Positions 9,046 to 17,598 of a stretch of 64,000 nucleotides of DNA are shown one piece after another; positions within the stretch are counted from its first letter, which is position 1, and each line of letters opens with the position of its first letter. The stretch is from NCBI RefSeq assembly GCF_014495685.1, contig NZ_JACTVI010000031.1:1-64000 (forward strand), read 5' to 3'. The stretch is from Streptomyces sp. TRM68367. GTDB lineage: Bacteria > Actinomycetota > Actinomycetes > Streptomycetales > Streptomycetaceae. The notes beneath the pieces were generated by a model. The model saw nothing but the letters and a program-made list of their open reading frames with translations, was not told where the DNA came from and ran no database searches. Position numbers and translations under genes: made by a program.

Positions 9046-10284
9046 TCAGTTGCCGACGCGGCGGCGCAGGTCCTGGAACGCGGTGTAGTTGGCGATGACC
9101 TCGATCCGGCCGGGCGGGCACATCTGCACGGCCTGGTCGAGGTTCTCGTACACCTGGAAGTGCTGGCCCGCGACCTCCAGGCGCACCGCGAGGTCCAGCC
9201 TCCGGTCGCCGATGACGCAGATCGGGTGTCCGGTCAGACGCGTGTAGTCGACGTCCCACAGCCAGGAGGTGTCGGTGCCGTCGGCGGAGCGCGCGTTCAC
9301 CGACAGGATCACCGGGGAGGGCGGCGGGTCGATCAGCGAGAACGTCTCCAGCCAGCCGGCCGGGTTCTTGGCGAGCAGCAGCCTGAGGTCCCGGCCCTGG
9401 AACTGGACGATGTCGTAGCGCCCGGCGACGGCCTGCACCTGGTACATGCGTTCCAGGGCGACCTGCGGCGGCACTCCGAAGACGGCGGCGACGGCCGCGG
9501 AGCTGGTGGCGTTGGCCTTGTTGGCGCGGCCCGGCAGCTGGAGGTGGATCGGCCAGGCGGAGCCGTGCGGGTCGATGACGTGGTCACCGCGCAGCGCCCA
9601 GCTCGGCGTCGGGCGGCGGAAGCCGCACTCGCCGCAGTACCAGTCGTCGCCGGGGCGCTGCATCACACCGCCGCAGGACGGGCAGGACCAGGCGTCGTCC
9701 TTCCACATCTGGCCGGCGGCGACCCAGATCACGTTGGGGGAGGAGGAGGCGGCCCACACCACCAGCGGGTCGTCGCAGTTGGCGACGATCACTGCCTTCG
9801 ACCCGGCGAGACCCTCACGCCAGTTCTCGGCGAGCATCCGGGTCTCGGCGGCGCGGTCGAGCTGGTCGCGGGAGAGGTTGAGCAGGGCGATGCACTTCGG
9901 CTCGGTGTCCCGGGCGACGCCGGCGAGGTACTTCTCGTCGACCTCGATGACGGCGTACCGGGCTTCCGAGTCGCCCGCGAGTGCCGAGGTGATACCGGCC
10001 GGCATGTTGGCGCCGAGCGCGTTGGAGACGACCGGCCCCGCCGCGCGCAGGGCCTCGGCGATGAGCCGGGTGGTCGTGGTCTTGCCGTTGGTCGCCGAGA
10101 CCAGGATGCAGTCCAGGCTCTGGGCGAGCCGGCGTAGGAGGTCGGGGTCGAGTTTGAGGGCCACCCGGCCACCGATCACCGAACCGCTGCCGCGCCCAGC
10201 GGCGCGCGATGCCGCCGCGACCGCCTTGCCCGCGGTCACGGCCAGCTTGGCCCGCGGCGAGAGCGGGTCCGAGTTGCCTGCCAT
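9046..10284 (-). CDS. murT: Lipid II isoglutaminyl synthase, Mur-ligase-like subunit MurT
   Basis: A 412-residue protein. The Mur ligase ATP-binding loop is SATNGKTTTTRL. A four-cysteine zinc ribbon (CPSC...CGEC) is inserted near residues 205-225, followed by the central domain and the C-terminal DUF1727 domain typical of MurT. It activates the D-glutamate carboxylate of lipid II for amidation with ammonia from GatD. AGGAGGAT precedes the ATG at 10284. It is divergent from def, sharing a 158-base promoter region. Confidence 0.95.
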   Translation of the reverse strand: MAGNSDPLSPRAKLAVTAGKAVAAASRAAGRGSGSVIGGRVALKLDPDLLRRLAQSLDCILVSATNGKTTTTRLIAEALRAAGPVVSNALGANMPAGITSALAGDSEARYAVIEVDEKYLAGVARDTEPKCIALLNLSRDQLDRAAETRMLAENWREGLAGSKAVIVANCDDPLVVWAASSSPNVIWVAAGQMWKDDAWSCPSCGGVMQRPGDDWYCGECGFRRPTPSWALRGDHVIDPHGSAWPIHLQLPGRANKANATSSAAVAAVFGVPPQVALERMYQVQAVAGRYDIVQFQGRDLRLLLAKNPAGWLETFSLIDPPPSPVILSVNARSADGTDTSWLWDVDYTRLTGHPICVIGDRRLDLAVRLEVAGQHFQVYENLDQAVQMCPPGRIEVIANYTAFQDLRRRVGN

Positions 10285-10427
10285 CAGTTCTCGATCCTCC
10301 TTGCGTACGCGCCGCGCCTTGAAGCCTGACGGCCACGTGGTGTGGACCTCAGCCTATCGAGATCCATTCGCACTCCCGAATCGCGCACCACCGTGAGGCC
10401 CGCGGCGCGGGCGCTGGTCGAGAGGAC

Positions 10428-10433
10428 CATACT
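10428..10433 (+). promoter_or_regulatory. -10 box of def
   Basis: CATACT ends nine bases before the def ATG at 10443, with no Shine-Dalgarno-like purine run in between (CTTGCCGCC). A start seven bases past the box leaves a leader of only two or three bases. Confidence 0.4.
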
Positions 10434-10442
10434 CTTGCCGCC

Positions 10443-10982
10443 ATGCGACACGGCTCGATCCCCGGCGCCCGCGGGCGCGTGCGGCCCCTTTCTTTGCTCG
10501 GTGACCCGATTCTCCACGGCTCATGCGCCGAGGTCACCGACTTCGGTCCCGAACTGGCCGGTCTCGTCGAGGACTTGTTCGCGACGATGTACACCGCGCA
10601 GGGGGTCGGCCTGGCCGCGAACCAGATCGGCGTGCCGTTGCGGGTGTTCGTGTACGACTGCCCCGACGACGAGGAGGTCCGTCATGTGGGCCACGTCGTG
10701 AACCCGCGGTTGATCGAGACGGACGGCGTGGTGATGCGCGGCCCCGAGGGCTGCCTGTCCCTGCCGGGCCTGGAGGCCGGAACGGAACGCTACGACCACG
10801 CCGTCGTCGAGGGCGTCACGGTGACCGGTGCCCCGGTCACCGTGCACGGCACGGGTTTCTTCGCCAGGTGCCTCCAGCACGAGTACGACCACGTGGAGGG
10901 CCGCGTCTACGCCGACCACCTCACGGGCTGGCGCCACCGAAGACTCATGAGACAGGCGAACCGAGCTTCATGGCACCGGTGA
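10443..10982 (+). CDS. def: Peptide deformylase
   Basis: A 179-residue enzyme removing the formyl group from nascent peptides. All three PDF motifs are intact: GVGLAANQIG (about 54-63), EGCLSLPG with metal ligand C104, and HEYDH with ligands H146 and H150 and catalytic E147. Length suits a class I enzyme with a short basic N-terminal extension. It is monocistronic and convergent with the TetR gene. The promoter appears to give a near-leaderless transcript. Confidence 0.96.
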   Translation: MRHGSIPGARGRVRPLSLLGDPILHGSCAEVTDFGPELAGLVEDLFATMYTAQGVGLAANQIGVPLRVFVYDCPDDEEVRHVGHVVNPRLIETDGVVMRGPEGCLSLPGLEAGTERYDHAVVEGVTVTGAPVTVHGTGFFARCLQHEYDHVEGRVYADHLTGWRHRRLMRQANRASWHR

Positions 10983-10997
10983 GCGTGCCGACCCGAA

Positions 10998-11059
10998 AGG
11001 GGCGCGGGGCTGTATCGATATGCGGCTCCGCCGCGTGGGCGCGACCAGCCACAGATAAC
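10998..11059. repeat. Streptomyces intergenic repeat unit
   Basis: The spacer between the convergent def and tetR genes begins with AGGGGCGCGGGGCTGT, identical to 6977-6992. It continues with a small palindromic stretch (GCGGCTCCGCCGC) and GCGACCAGCCAC. This composition is characteristic of short repeats scattered between Streptomyces genes. It may also serve as a convergent transcription stop. Confidence 0.55.
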
Positions 11060-11079
11060 CCGCACCCGGCAGACAGCCG

Positions 11080-11724
11080 TCAGAACCCCGGACCTCCCAT
11101 CCTGTCCCCCGCAGCCGCAAGACGACCCCACAACAGGTCAGCCAAACTCCGCACCAACTCGACCCGCGAACAGGGCCGTTCTCCCAGCCACCAGTCCCCG
11201 GCAGCATGCATCATCCCGACGATCCCATGCCCCCACACCCGAGCCAGCCGCTCACTCTCGGGCCCGAGATCCAGCCGCTCCTCGATCACCTGCGCCAGTT
11301 CCTCGCCCATCCTGCGGAGCAACGGCGCCGAGTGCTTGCCGATGTCGAACCCGGGCTCGCCCGCCTGGCCACCCTCCGCCGGATGCATCAGGAACCGGTA
11401 CACCTGAGGCCGCGCCTCGATCGCGGTCAGATACGTGTCCAGCGTCGCCTCCACCCGCTCCCGCCGCTCCGCAGGCGCGTCCAGCGCCGCCCGCAGCGAG
11501 TCCAGCAGTGCATCGGTGTGCCGCTTGGCCAAAGCGGCGTACAGTCCCCCCTTGTCACCGAAGTGTCGGTAGAGGATCGGCTTGGTGATACCCGCCTCGG
11601 CGGCAATCGCGTTCATCGAGGCCTGCGGACCGTCGCGCAGCACCACCCGGTCGGCGGCCTCCAGCAACTCGCGTCGTCGGCGGTCGGCGGACCGCTGTTG
11701 TTCGGTCCGCTGTGTGGTGTCCAT
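11080..11724 (-). CDS. TetR family transcriptional regulator
   Basis: A 214-residue protein. The N-terminal TetR helix-turn-helix (about 15-62) reads LLEAADRVVLRDG, then MNAIAAEAGITKPILYRHFG, followed by a variable ligand-binding domain. The start at 11724 has GGGGGAG upstream; an in-frame ATG at 11790 would add 22 residues with no family similarity. It is divergent from the acyl-CoA dehydrogenase at 11897, and the 172-base gap contains several inverted repeats. It is therefore probably an autoregulated repressor of that gene, sensing an acyl-CoA or fatty acid. Confidence 0.9.
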   Translation of the reverse strand: MDTTQRTEQQRSADRRRRELLEAADRVVLRDGPQASMNAIAAEAGITKPILYRHFGDKGGLYAALAKRHTDALLDSLRAALDAPAERRERVEATLDTYLTAIEARPQVYRFLMHPAEGGQAGEPGFDIGKHSAPLLRRMGEELAQVIEERLDLGPESERLARVWGHGIVGMMHAAGDWWLGERPCSRVELVRSLADLLWGRLAAAGDRMGGPGF

Positions 11725-11767
11725 GAGCTCTCCCCCACCCGTCCTCAATCGGTGATGCCTGCGCAAA

Positions 11768-11868
11768 GTAACACCCAACACCCACGGCATCGAACGGGCT
11801 GCCGACCGGTCGGTAGGAGTTGACTTTTCCTACCCGCCAGTAACAGACTGGTGTTACCGCAAGTAACA
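11768..11868. promoter_or_regulatory. Candidate TetR operators in the divergent tetR/acyl-CoA dehydrogenase region
   Basis: Four copies of GTAACA or its complement TGTTAC lie at 11768-11773, 11840-11845, 11852-11857 and 11863-11868. The last three form two overlapping inverted repeats (spacers of 6 and 5 bases). A separate perfect 12-bp palindrome, CCGACCGGTCGG, is at 11802-11813. Either or both could be bound by the adjacent TetR protein; which one is inference. Confidence 0.55.
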
Positions 11869-11896
11869 TTATGCAGTTTCCGCCGCTGGAGGGGAC

Positions 11897-13123
11897 ATGG
11901 CCGAGTTCACCATGGAGCTCAACGACGAACAGAAGGAGGTCAGGGACTGGCTCCATGGCTTCGCCGCGGATGTGATCCGCCCCGCGGCCGCCGAATGGGA
12001 CGAGCGTGAGGAGACTCCCTGGCCGGTCATCCAGGAGGCTGCGAAGGTCGGCATCTACTCCCTCGACTTCTACGCCCAGCAGTACTTCGACCCCACCGGC
12101 CTCGGCATCCCGATGGCCATGGAGGAGCTGTTCTGGGGGGACGCGGGCATCGCCCTGTCCATCGTCGGCACCGGCCTGGCCGCCGTCGGCGTCCTCGCCA
12201 ACGGCACCGAGGAGCAGGTCGGCACCTGGATCCCGCAGATGTACGGCGACGCCAACGACGTCAAGGTCGCTGCGTTCTGCTCGTCCGAGCCCGACGCCGG
12301 CTCCGACGTGGCGTCCATGCGGACGCGCGCGGTGTACGACGAGGCCAAGGACGAGTGGGTGATCAACGGCACCAAGACCTGGGCGACGAACGGCGGCATC
12401 GCCAACGTGCACGTCGTGGTCGCGGTCGTCGACCCGGAGCTGGGCTCCAAGGGCCACGCGTCCTTCATCATCCCGCCGGGCACGCCGGGGCTGTCCCAGG
12501 GGCAGAAGTTCAAGAAGCACGGCATTCGTGCATCGCACACCGCCGAGGTGGTCCTGGACGACGTTCGCGTGCCGGGTGCCTGTCTGCTGGGCGGCAAGGA
12601 GAAGCTGGACGAGCGGCTTGCGCGGGCGCGCGAGAGGGCGAAGGCCGGGGGTGAGCGGGTCAAGAACGCCGCGATGGCCACGTTTGAGGCTTCGCGGCCG
12701 GCGGTGGGGGCGATGGCCGTCGGTACGGCCAGGGCCGCGTACGAGGTCGCCCTCGACTACGCCAAGACGCGTGAGCAGTTCGGGCGGCCGATCATCGACA
12801 ACCAGGGTGTTGCCTTCCAACTGGCCGACATGCGCACGCAGATCGACGCCGCCCGGCTGCTTGTGTGGCGTGCCTCGTGGATGGCGATCAACGGCAAGCC
12901 GTTCACTGCCGCAGAGGGTTCGATGTCCAAGCTGTTCGCAAGTGAGACGGCGAAGAAGGTCACGGCCCAGGCGATACAGATCCTGGGGGGCAACGGGTAC
13001 ACACGGGAGTATCCGGTGGAGCGGATGCATCGGGATGCCGCGATTTACACGATCTTCGAGGGTACGAGTGAGATTCAGCGGCTGGTGATTGCGCGGACCC
13101 TGTCGGGGATGCCGATTCGGTAG
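11897..13123 (+). CDS. Acyl-CoA dehydrogenase
   Basis: A 408-residue FAD enzyme with all three ACAD domains: N-terminal helical (ELNDEQKEVRDWLHGFAADV), middle beta (FCSSEPDAGSDVASMRTRA for substrate and FAD contact), and C-terminal helical (YAKTREQFGRPI, QILGGNGYTREYPVERM). The catalytic glutamate lies in IFEGTSEIQR near the end. It oxidises an acyl-CoA at C2-C3, passing electrons to ETF. A 30-residue basic stretch (EKLDERLARARERAKAGGER) is an insertion relative to short-chain enzymes. Divergent from a TetR regulator. Confidence 0.93.
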   Translation: MAEFTMELNDEQKEVRDWLHGFAADVIRPAAAEWDEREETPWPVIQEAAKVGIYSLDFYAQQYFDPTGLGIPMAMEELFWGDAGIALSIVGTGLAAVGVLANGTEEQVGTWIPQMYGDANDVKVAAFCSSEPDAGSDVASMRTRAVYDEAKDEWVINGTKTWATNGGIANVHVVVAVVDPELGSKGHASFIIPPGTPGLSQGQKFKKHGIRASHTAEVVLDDVRVPGACLLGGKEKLDERLARARERAKAGGERVKNAAMATFEASRPAVGAMAVGTARAAYEVALDYAKTREQFGRPIIDNQGVAFQLADMRTQIDAARLLVWRASWMAINGKPFTAAEGSMSKLFASETAKKVTAQAIQILGGNGYTREYPVERMHRDAAIYTIFEGTSEIQRLVIARTLSGMPIR

Positions 13124-13215
13124 CGCCGTAGGGGGTGTGCGTTGCGGACTGCGGGCTGTCTGTTGCCGGGGCACAAAACACCCGCACACGGCACCGAACG
13201 CGCACTCCTACGGCG
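13124..13215. terminator. Long imperfect inverted repeat between convergent genes
   Basis: The arms 13124-13143 (beginning CGCCGTAGG) and 13197-13215 (ending CCTACGGCG) pair over about 19 bases with a couple of mismatches. They enclose a loop of about 50 bases. The element fills the gap between the ends of the acyl-CoA dehydrogenase and the opposite-strand small gene, so a bidirectional terminator is likely. Confidence 0.5.
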
Positions 13216-13228
13216 AAACGCCGAACCG

Positions 13229-13465
13229 TTAGTCGCGGGCCCCACTGCTATGCGCAATGCACGCCACATCAATCCGGTCAGCCAACTTCGCCAGCTCAAT
13301 GGTCAACGCAGCGACGGTGTCCTCATCGAGCCCGTCCTCACCCGCTTCCACCAGCCGCACCCACCGCCCGCCCACCATGCGGAGCAGCTTGCTCACGTCG
13401 GCCGCAGCCACCTGCAAGGTCCCGCGGTCATCGACGATCAGAGGCAGAGTCACTTCGCGGTTCAC
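13229..13465 (-). CDS. Conserved small hypothetical protein
   Basis: About 78 residues if GTG 13465 is the start (NREVTLPLIVDDRG...). The frame stays open upstream to 13555, but that part overlaps the 3' end of the next gene. A beta-rich N-terminal half is followed by an acidic helical half (EDTVAALTIELAKLADRIDV). Codon bias is typical. No known domain is recognised and function is unknown. Confidence 0.5.
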   Translation of the reverse strand: MNREVTLPLIVDDRGTLQVAAADVSKLLRMVGGRWVRLVEAGEDGLDEDTVAALTIELAKLADRIDVACIAHSSGARD

Positions 13466-13490
13466 ACCCGCGATCGTAACCGCGCAGCGC

Positions 13491-14876
13491 TCACGCACCG
13501 TGCCAAACCGTCGTGATGTTGCAGAACTCCCGGATTCCATGCCCGGACAGCTCACGCCCGTACCCCGACCGCTTCACGCCACCGAACGGAAACGCCGGGT
13601 GAGACGCCGTCATCCCGTTGAGGTACACACTCCCCGCCTCCAGATCCCGCACGAACCGTTCGACCTCCTCCCCGTCCCGCGTCCAGACGTTGGAACTCAG
13701 CCCGAACGGCGAGTCGTTGGCGATCAGCAAGGCCTCGTCCAGGTCACCCGCCCGGTACAGCGCGGCCACCGGCCCGAACGCCTCCTCCCGGTGGATGCGC
13801 ATCTCCCGGGTGACACCGGCGAGCACGGTCGGCGGGTAGTACCAGCCGGGCCGGTCGGGACGCTCCCCGCCGCACAGCACGCGCGCGCCGCCGCGCACCG
13901 CGTCGTCCACCAGCTCCTCAAGGTCGTCCCGGCCCTTCTCGCTGGACAGCGGCCCGACCTCGGTGTCCTCGTCCAGTGGGTCACCGGTCTTCAGCGCGTT
14001 CATGCCCCGCACGAACCGCTCGGCGAACGCGTCGTAGACGTCCGTGTGCACGATGAACCTTTTGGCGGCGATGCACGACTGCCCGGTGTTCTGCACCCGC
14101 GCGGTCACCGCGACCTGCGCGGCCCGGTCCAGGTCGGCGGACGGCATCACCACGTACGGGTCGCTGCCGCCCAGCTCCAGCACCGTCTTCTTGACCATCT
14201 CCCCGGCGGTGGAGGCGACCGCCCGGCCCGCGGGCTCGCTGCCGGTGAGCGTCGCCGCCTTCACCCGCTCGTCGCGCAGGATGTCGTCGACCGTGCGGGC
14301 GGGGACGAGCAGGGTCTGGAAGCAGCCCTCGGGGTAGCCCGCCCGGTGCAGCAGGTCCTCCAGGTACAGCGCGGTCTGCGGCACGTTCGAGGCGTGCTTG
14401 AGCAGGCCGACGTTGCCCGCCATCAGCGCGGGCGCGGCGAACCGGACCACCTGCCACAGCGGGAAGTTCCACGGCATGACCGCGAGCACCGGGCCGAGCG
14501 GCCGGTAGCGCACCCGGACGCGGGAGGCACCGGAGTCCTTCACGTCGTACTCGGCGGGCTCCTCGTCGGCGAGCAGTTCCTCGGCGTGCTCGGCGTACCA
14601 GCGCATCGCCTTCGCGCACTTCGTCGCCTCCGCGCGGGCCTGCCTGACCGGCTTGCCCATCTCGGTGGTCATCATGCGCGCGACGTCCTCCGTGTCCTCG
14701 TCGAGCAGCTCCGCGGCCCGGCGCAACAGGCGCGCCCGCTCGTCGAAGGACGTCGTGCGGTACGTACGGAAGGTGGCCTCGGCGAGCTGGAGCCGGCGCT
14801 CGATCTCCTCCTCGCCCATGGCCTCGTACGTCCTGACCGTCTCGCCGTTCGCCGGGTTCACCGTCGCGATGGGCAT
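13491..14876 (-). CDS. Succinate-semialdehyde dehydrogenase-like aldehyde dehydrogenase
   Basis: A 461-residue NAD(P)-dependent aldehyde dehydrogenase. Conserved motifs include PWNFPLWQV, LTGSEPAGRAVA, LELGGSDPYVV (general base Glu), NTGQSCIAAKRF (catalytic Cys), EEAFGPVAALY and the C-terminal PFGGVKRSGYGRELSGHGI. The short form and motif wording resemble GabD-type succinate-semialdehyde dehydrogenases; the true substrate is inferred. ATG 14876 is used because the frame upstream lacks family similarity, and GGAGG-like bases precede it. Confidence 0.88.
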   Translation of the reverse strand: MPIATVNPANGETVRTYEAMGEEEIERRLQLAEATFRTYRTTSFDERARLLRRAAELLDEDTEDVARMMTTEMGKPVRQARAEATKCAKAMRWYAEHAEELLADEEPAEYDVKDSGASRVRVRYRPLGPVLAVMPWNFPLWQVVRFAAPALMAGNVGLLKHASNVPQTALYLEDLLHRAGYPEGCFQTLLVPARTVDDILRDERVKAATLTGSEPAGRAVASTAGEMVKKTVLELGGSDPYVVMPSADLDRAAQVAVTARVQNTGQSCIAAKRFIVHTDVYDAFAERFVRGMNALKTGDPLDEDTEVGPLSSEKGRDDLEELVDDAVRGGARVLCGGERPDRPGWYYPPTVLAGVTREMRIHREEAFGPVAALYRAGDLDEALLIANDSPFGLSSNVWTRDGEEVERFVRDLEAGSVYLNGMTASHPAFPFGGVKRSGYGRELSGHGIREFCNITTVWHGA

Positions 14877-14952
14877 GGCTGACCTCCCTCGGAGCGACCT
14901 GTGTTTCGACCTTCCCGCGCGGCGGTGGGCGCCGCAACGCATGGACGGCTGT

Positions 14953-15417
14953 TCAGTCCGAGTGCTCCGCCAGCCGGTCGAGAAACGCGGCCTGCGCCTG
15001 CACGATCACCTCGCGCGCCCGGTCCAGGCCGAACCACGCCACCCGGTCCAGCTCGGCGAACTCCTGGAAGCGCCCGGACCGCGGCGGCCACTCCATCGTG
15101 AACGTGCCGGGGTCGATCGTCGCCGGGTCAAGATCGGCCTCGACCGCCCAGGCGGTGACGATCTTGCCGCCGGTCTGCCGGACCTCGCCCAGTGGTACGG
15201 CCTCGCCGTCGGGCGGCGGCAGCCCCAGCTCCTCCTGGAACTCCCGGCGGGCGGCCTCCCACGCGGGCTCGTCCGGGTCGTACTCGCCCTTCGGCACGGT
15301 CCACGCACCCGCGTCCCGCTTCGCGAAGAACGGGCCGCCCATGTGGCCGAGCAGCACCTCCAGGCCGTCGTCGGCTCGCCGGAACAGCAGCAGGCCGGCG
15401 CTCCGCCAGCCCTTCAC
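14953..15417 (-). CDS. Nudix hydrolase
   Basis: A 154-residue protein. The Nudix box is near residues 37-59: G(E)YDPDEPAWEAARREFQEELG, the expected GX5EX7REUXEEXG with a one-residue variation at the start. It hydrolyses a nucleoside diphosphate linked to another group. The start GTG at 15417 overlaps the ligase stop (GTGA at 15417-15414), so the two proteins are translationally coupled. The pair may act together in nucleotide clean-up or repair; that is inference from context. Confidence 0.88.
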   Translation of the reverse strand: MKGWRSAGLLLFRRADDGLEVLLGHMGGPFFAKRDAGAWTVPKGEYDPDEPAWEAARREFQEELGLPPPDGEAVPLGEVRQTGGKIVTAWAVEADLDPATIDPGTFTMEWPPRSGRFQEFAELDRVAWFGLDRAREVIVQAQAAFLDRLAEHSD

Positions 15418-16952
15418 GGCCGTACCTCCGGGTGCGCGGCGAGCAGGGTCTCCACCGTGTCGGCCTCCTCCGGGCGTTTGTCCTCGCGGTAGCGGACGAC
15501 GCGGGCGAAGCGGAGGGTGACGCCGGCCGGGTAGCGGGTGGACCGCTGCAGGCCGTCGTAGGCGATCTCGACGACGAGTTCGGGGCGTACGGTGACCACC
15601 CAGCCGTTGTCCTCGACAGCCAGCTCCTGGAGCCGCTCGGTCTGCCAGGCCAGCATCGCGTCCGTCATGCCCTTGAAGGTTTTGCCGAGCATCGCGACGC
15701 CGCCGTCGGCGGTGCGGGCACCCAGGTGCAGATTGGACAGCTTGCCGGTGCGGCGGCCGTGGCCCCACTCGGCGGCCAGGACGACGAGGTCGAGGGTGTG
15801 GACGGGCTTGACCTTCAGCCAGGCCGCGCCGCGCCGGCCCGCACTGTAGGCGGCGTCGAGCGCCTTGACGACGACGCCCTCGTGGCCGCGCTTCAGCGTC
15901 TTGGCCAGGAACTCTTCCGCCGTGCGGACGTCCTCCGGCCCGGACACCGGCGTGCGCCGTACCCGCATCGGCTCCGGCACGAGCCGGGCCAGCTCCGCGT
16001 GCCGTTCGGCGAACGGCAGGCCGAGCAGGTCGCGGCCGTCGACGGACAGGGCGTCGAAGAACACGGGGGAGACCGGGACCTCGCGGGCGGCAGTGGCCAC
16101 GTCGACGCGGGAGCCCACCCGTCCGGCGGTCTCCTGGAAGGAGCGCGGCCGTCCGTCCGCGTCGAAGGAGATCACCTCGCCGTCGAGGATGAACCGCTCG
16201 CCCCTCAACCCGAGTGCGGTGGCGGTCAGTTCGGGCAGGCGGTCGGTGATGTCGTCCAAGGTGCGGGTGTAGATCCGTACGGTGTCGCCGTCCCGGTGGA
16301 CCTGAACGCGGATGCCGTCCAGCTTCTCCTCGACCGCGCAGGCGCCCAGCTTGTCGACCGCCTTGGCGACCGAGGAGGCGCTGTGCGCCAGCATCGGCAG
16401 CACCGGGCGGCCGACGGTCAGCCGGAACCGCTCCAGCGCGGCGGGCCCGTCCGCGAGCAGGGCCTCGGCCACCGCCTGCAGGGAACCGGCGAGCATCACC
16501 GCCCGCCGGACGTCCGCCGGGGGCGCCCCGGTCGCCCCGGCCAGGCCCTCGACCGCGACCGCGTCCAGTGCGCCCTGCCGGACCTCGCCGGTGAGCAGCC
16601 CGAGCAAAAAGCGCTGCTCGTCCGCAGTGGCCGCGCTCATCAACTCGCCGACGAGCCGGGATCGTTCCGCTTGGGAGCCGGGGCCGGACACCGCACCGAG
16701 CTCGGTCAGCCGGGCATCGACCTCGCGCACGGTGAGGCCGGGCTCGGGGGCCGGGGCGACCGGGCGGCTGAGCACCTTCCAGCCGACGCCGAGCCGCCCC
16801 TGGGGCAGCCGTCCCGCCAGATACGGGATCACGACCGGCACGTCGTCCGCCTCCGCGTCCCGGAACAGCTCCGCGAGCAGCGCGATCTTCCGGGACCGCG
16901 CCGAGGTGGCGGCGACCTCCCGGGACACCTGGGCCAGGCGGGCCAGCAACAT
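15414..16952 (-). CDS. ATP-dependent DNA ligase
   Basis: A 512-residue ligase. An N-terminal alpha-helical DNA-binding domain occupies about 1-190. The adenylation domain has motif I EEKLDGIRVQ (Lys adenylated, near residue 210), motif III FFDALSVDG, motif IV EGVVVKAL and motif V WLKVKP. An OB-fold follows to the end. It seals nicks using ATP, alongside the essential NAD-dependent LigA expected elsewhere. ATG 16952 (MLLARLAQVS) is the natural N-terminus; the reading frame runs further upstream only because that DNA is GC-biased. Nudix overlaps its 3' end. Confidence 0.92.
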   Translation of the reverse strand: MLLARLAQVSREVAATSARSRKIALLAELFRDAEADDVPVVIPYLAGRLPQGRLGVGWKVLSRPVAPAPEPGLTVREVDARLTELGAVSGPGSQAERSRLVGELMSAATADEQRFLLGLLTGEVRQGALDAVAVEGLAGATGAPPADVRRAVMLAGSLQAVAEALLADGPAALERFRLTVGRPVLPMLAHSASSVAKAVDKLGACAVEEKLDGIRVQVHRDGDTVRIYTRTLDDITDRLPELTATALGLRGERFILDGEVISFDADGRPRSFQETAGRVGSRVDVATAAREVPVSPVFFDALSVDGRDLLGLPFAERHAELARLVPEPMRVRRTPVSGPEDVRTAEEFLAKTLKRGHEGVVVKALDAAYSAGRRGAAWLKVKPVHTLDLVVLAAEWGHGRRTGKLSNLHLGARTADGGVAMLGKTFKGMTDAMLAWQTERLQELAVEDNGWVVTVRPELVVEIAYDGLQRSTRYPAGVTLRFARVVRYREDKRPEEADTVETLLAAHPEVRP

Positions 16953-17598
16953 GCAGCCATGGTGCAACGGAGGCGGGGCCTCCACACCCGGACGACGGCG
17001 GATGTGCGCCGCCGGGGCCGGGTGGCGGCGGATCTGTGTCGTCACACGGCCGTGGGACGCCGGTCCGGCGCTGCCGCGGATGGGGCGGTGGCGGTCCTGC
17101 GCCGGCCCGGCCGGCGGTGGCGGTCCCGTGCCATCCCTGCCGGGCAGCCCGCGCCCGCGCCGGGAAGCGCGGTGCGGCGGCGGTTCCAGTCGCCATACCT
17201 GGGTGTCGGCTCCTGTCGTCGCGGCTGTGTCGGGCTCGGCTGTTCGGGGATGGCGGTGGGCCCGTTGTGCCCGCGTGGCGACTTTTGGCTGTCCGGGGTG
17301 GGGGCGCGGTTGTGTGTCGTCTGTGTGTTGGCCTCCGGCTCTCCTGGGTGGTGTCGGCTCCTGTCGTCGCGGCTGCGTCAGGTTCGGCTGCTGAGGGATG
17401 GCGGTGGGGCCGTGCTGCCCGTGTGGCGGCCTTTGGCTGTCCGGGACGGGGGCGCCTGCGCTGCCCGTGTGGCAGCCCCCGGCTGTCCGGGACGGCGGCG
17501 CGTCAGTGCTGCCCGTGCGTGGGCCCCTGGCTGTCCGGGACGGCGGCGGTTCTGGACCGCCCTTCGCGTCGCCCCCGGCTGTTTCTGGTGGCGGCACC
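16953..17598. other. Repeat-rich spacer with no convincing gene
   Basis: No frame combines a ribosome-binding site, a start and a family signature. The left third (to about 17180) is GC-rich spacer upstream of the ligase and probably holds its promoter. The right part is dominated by the degenerate repeats listed separately. It ends at the stop of the thioredoxin-reductase relic. Confidence 0.6.
17205..17590. repeat. Degenerate direct repeats (GGCTGTCCGGGACGG family)
   Basis: Two interspersed units recur. One is GGCTGTCCGGGACGG or near copies, at about 17287, 17432, 17481 and 17530. The other is a TGCCCGTGTGGC-type unit at about 17268, 17418, 17463 and 17507. A longer duplication, GGCTCCTGTCGTCGCGGCTG, appears near 17211 and again near 17361. 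The arrangement is irregular, unlike a CRISPR array. It looks like a locally amplified intergenic repeat with imperfect decay. Confidence 0.6.

Noticed and set aside
17205..17590. Possible CRISPR array
   Set aside because: Units are degenerate, differently spaced and without unique spacers of constant length; no cas genes nearby.
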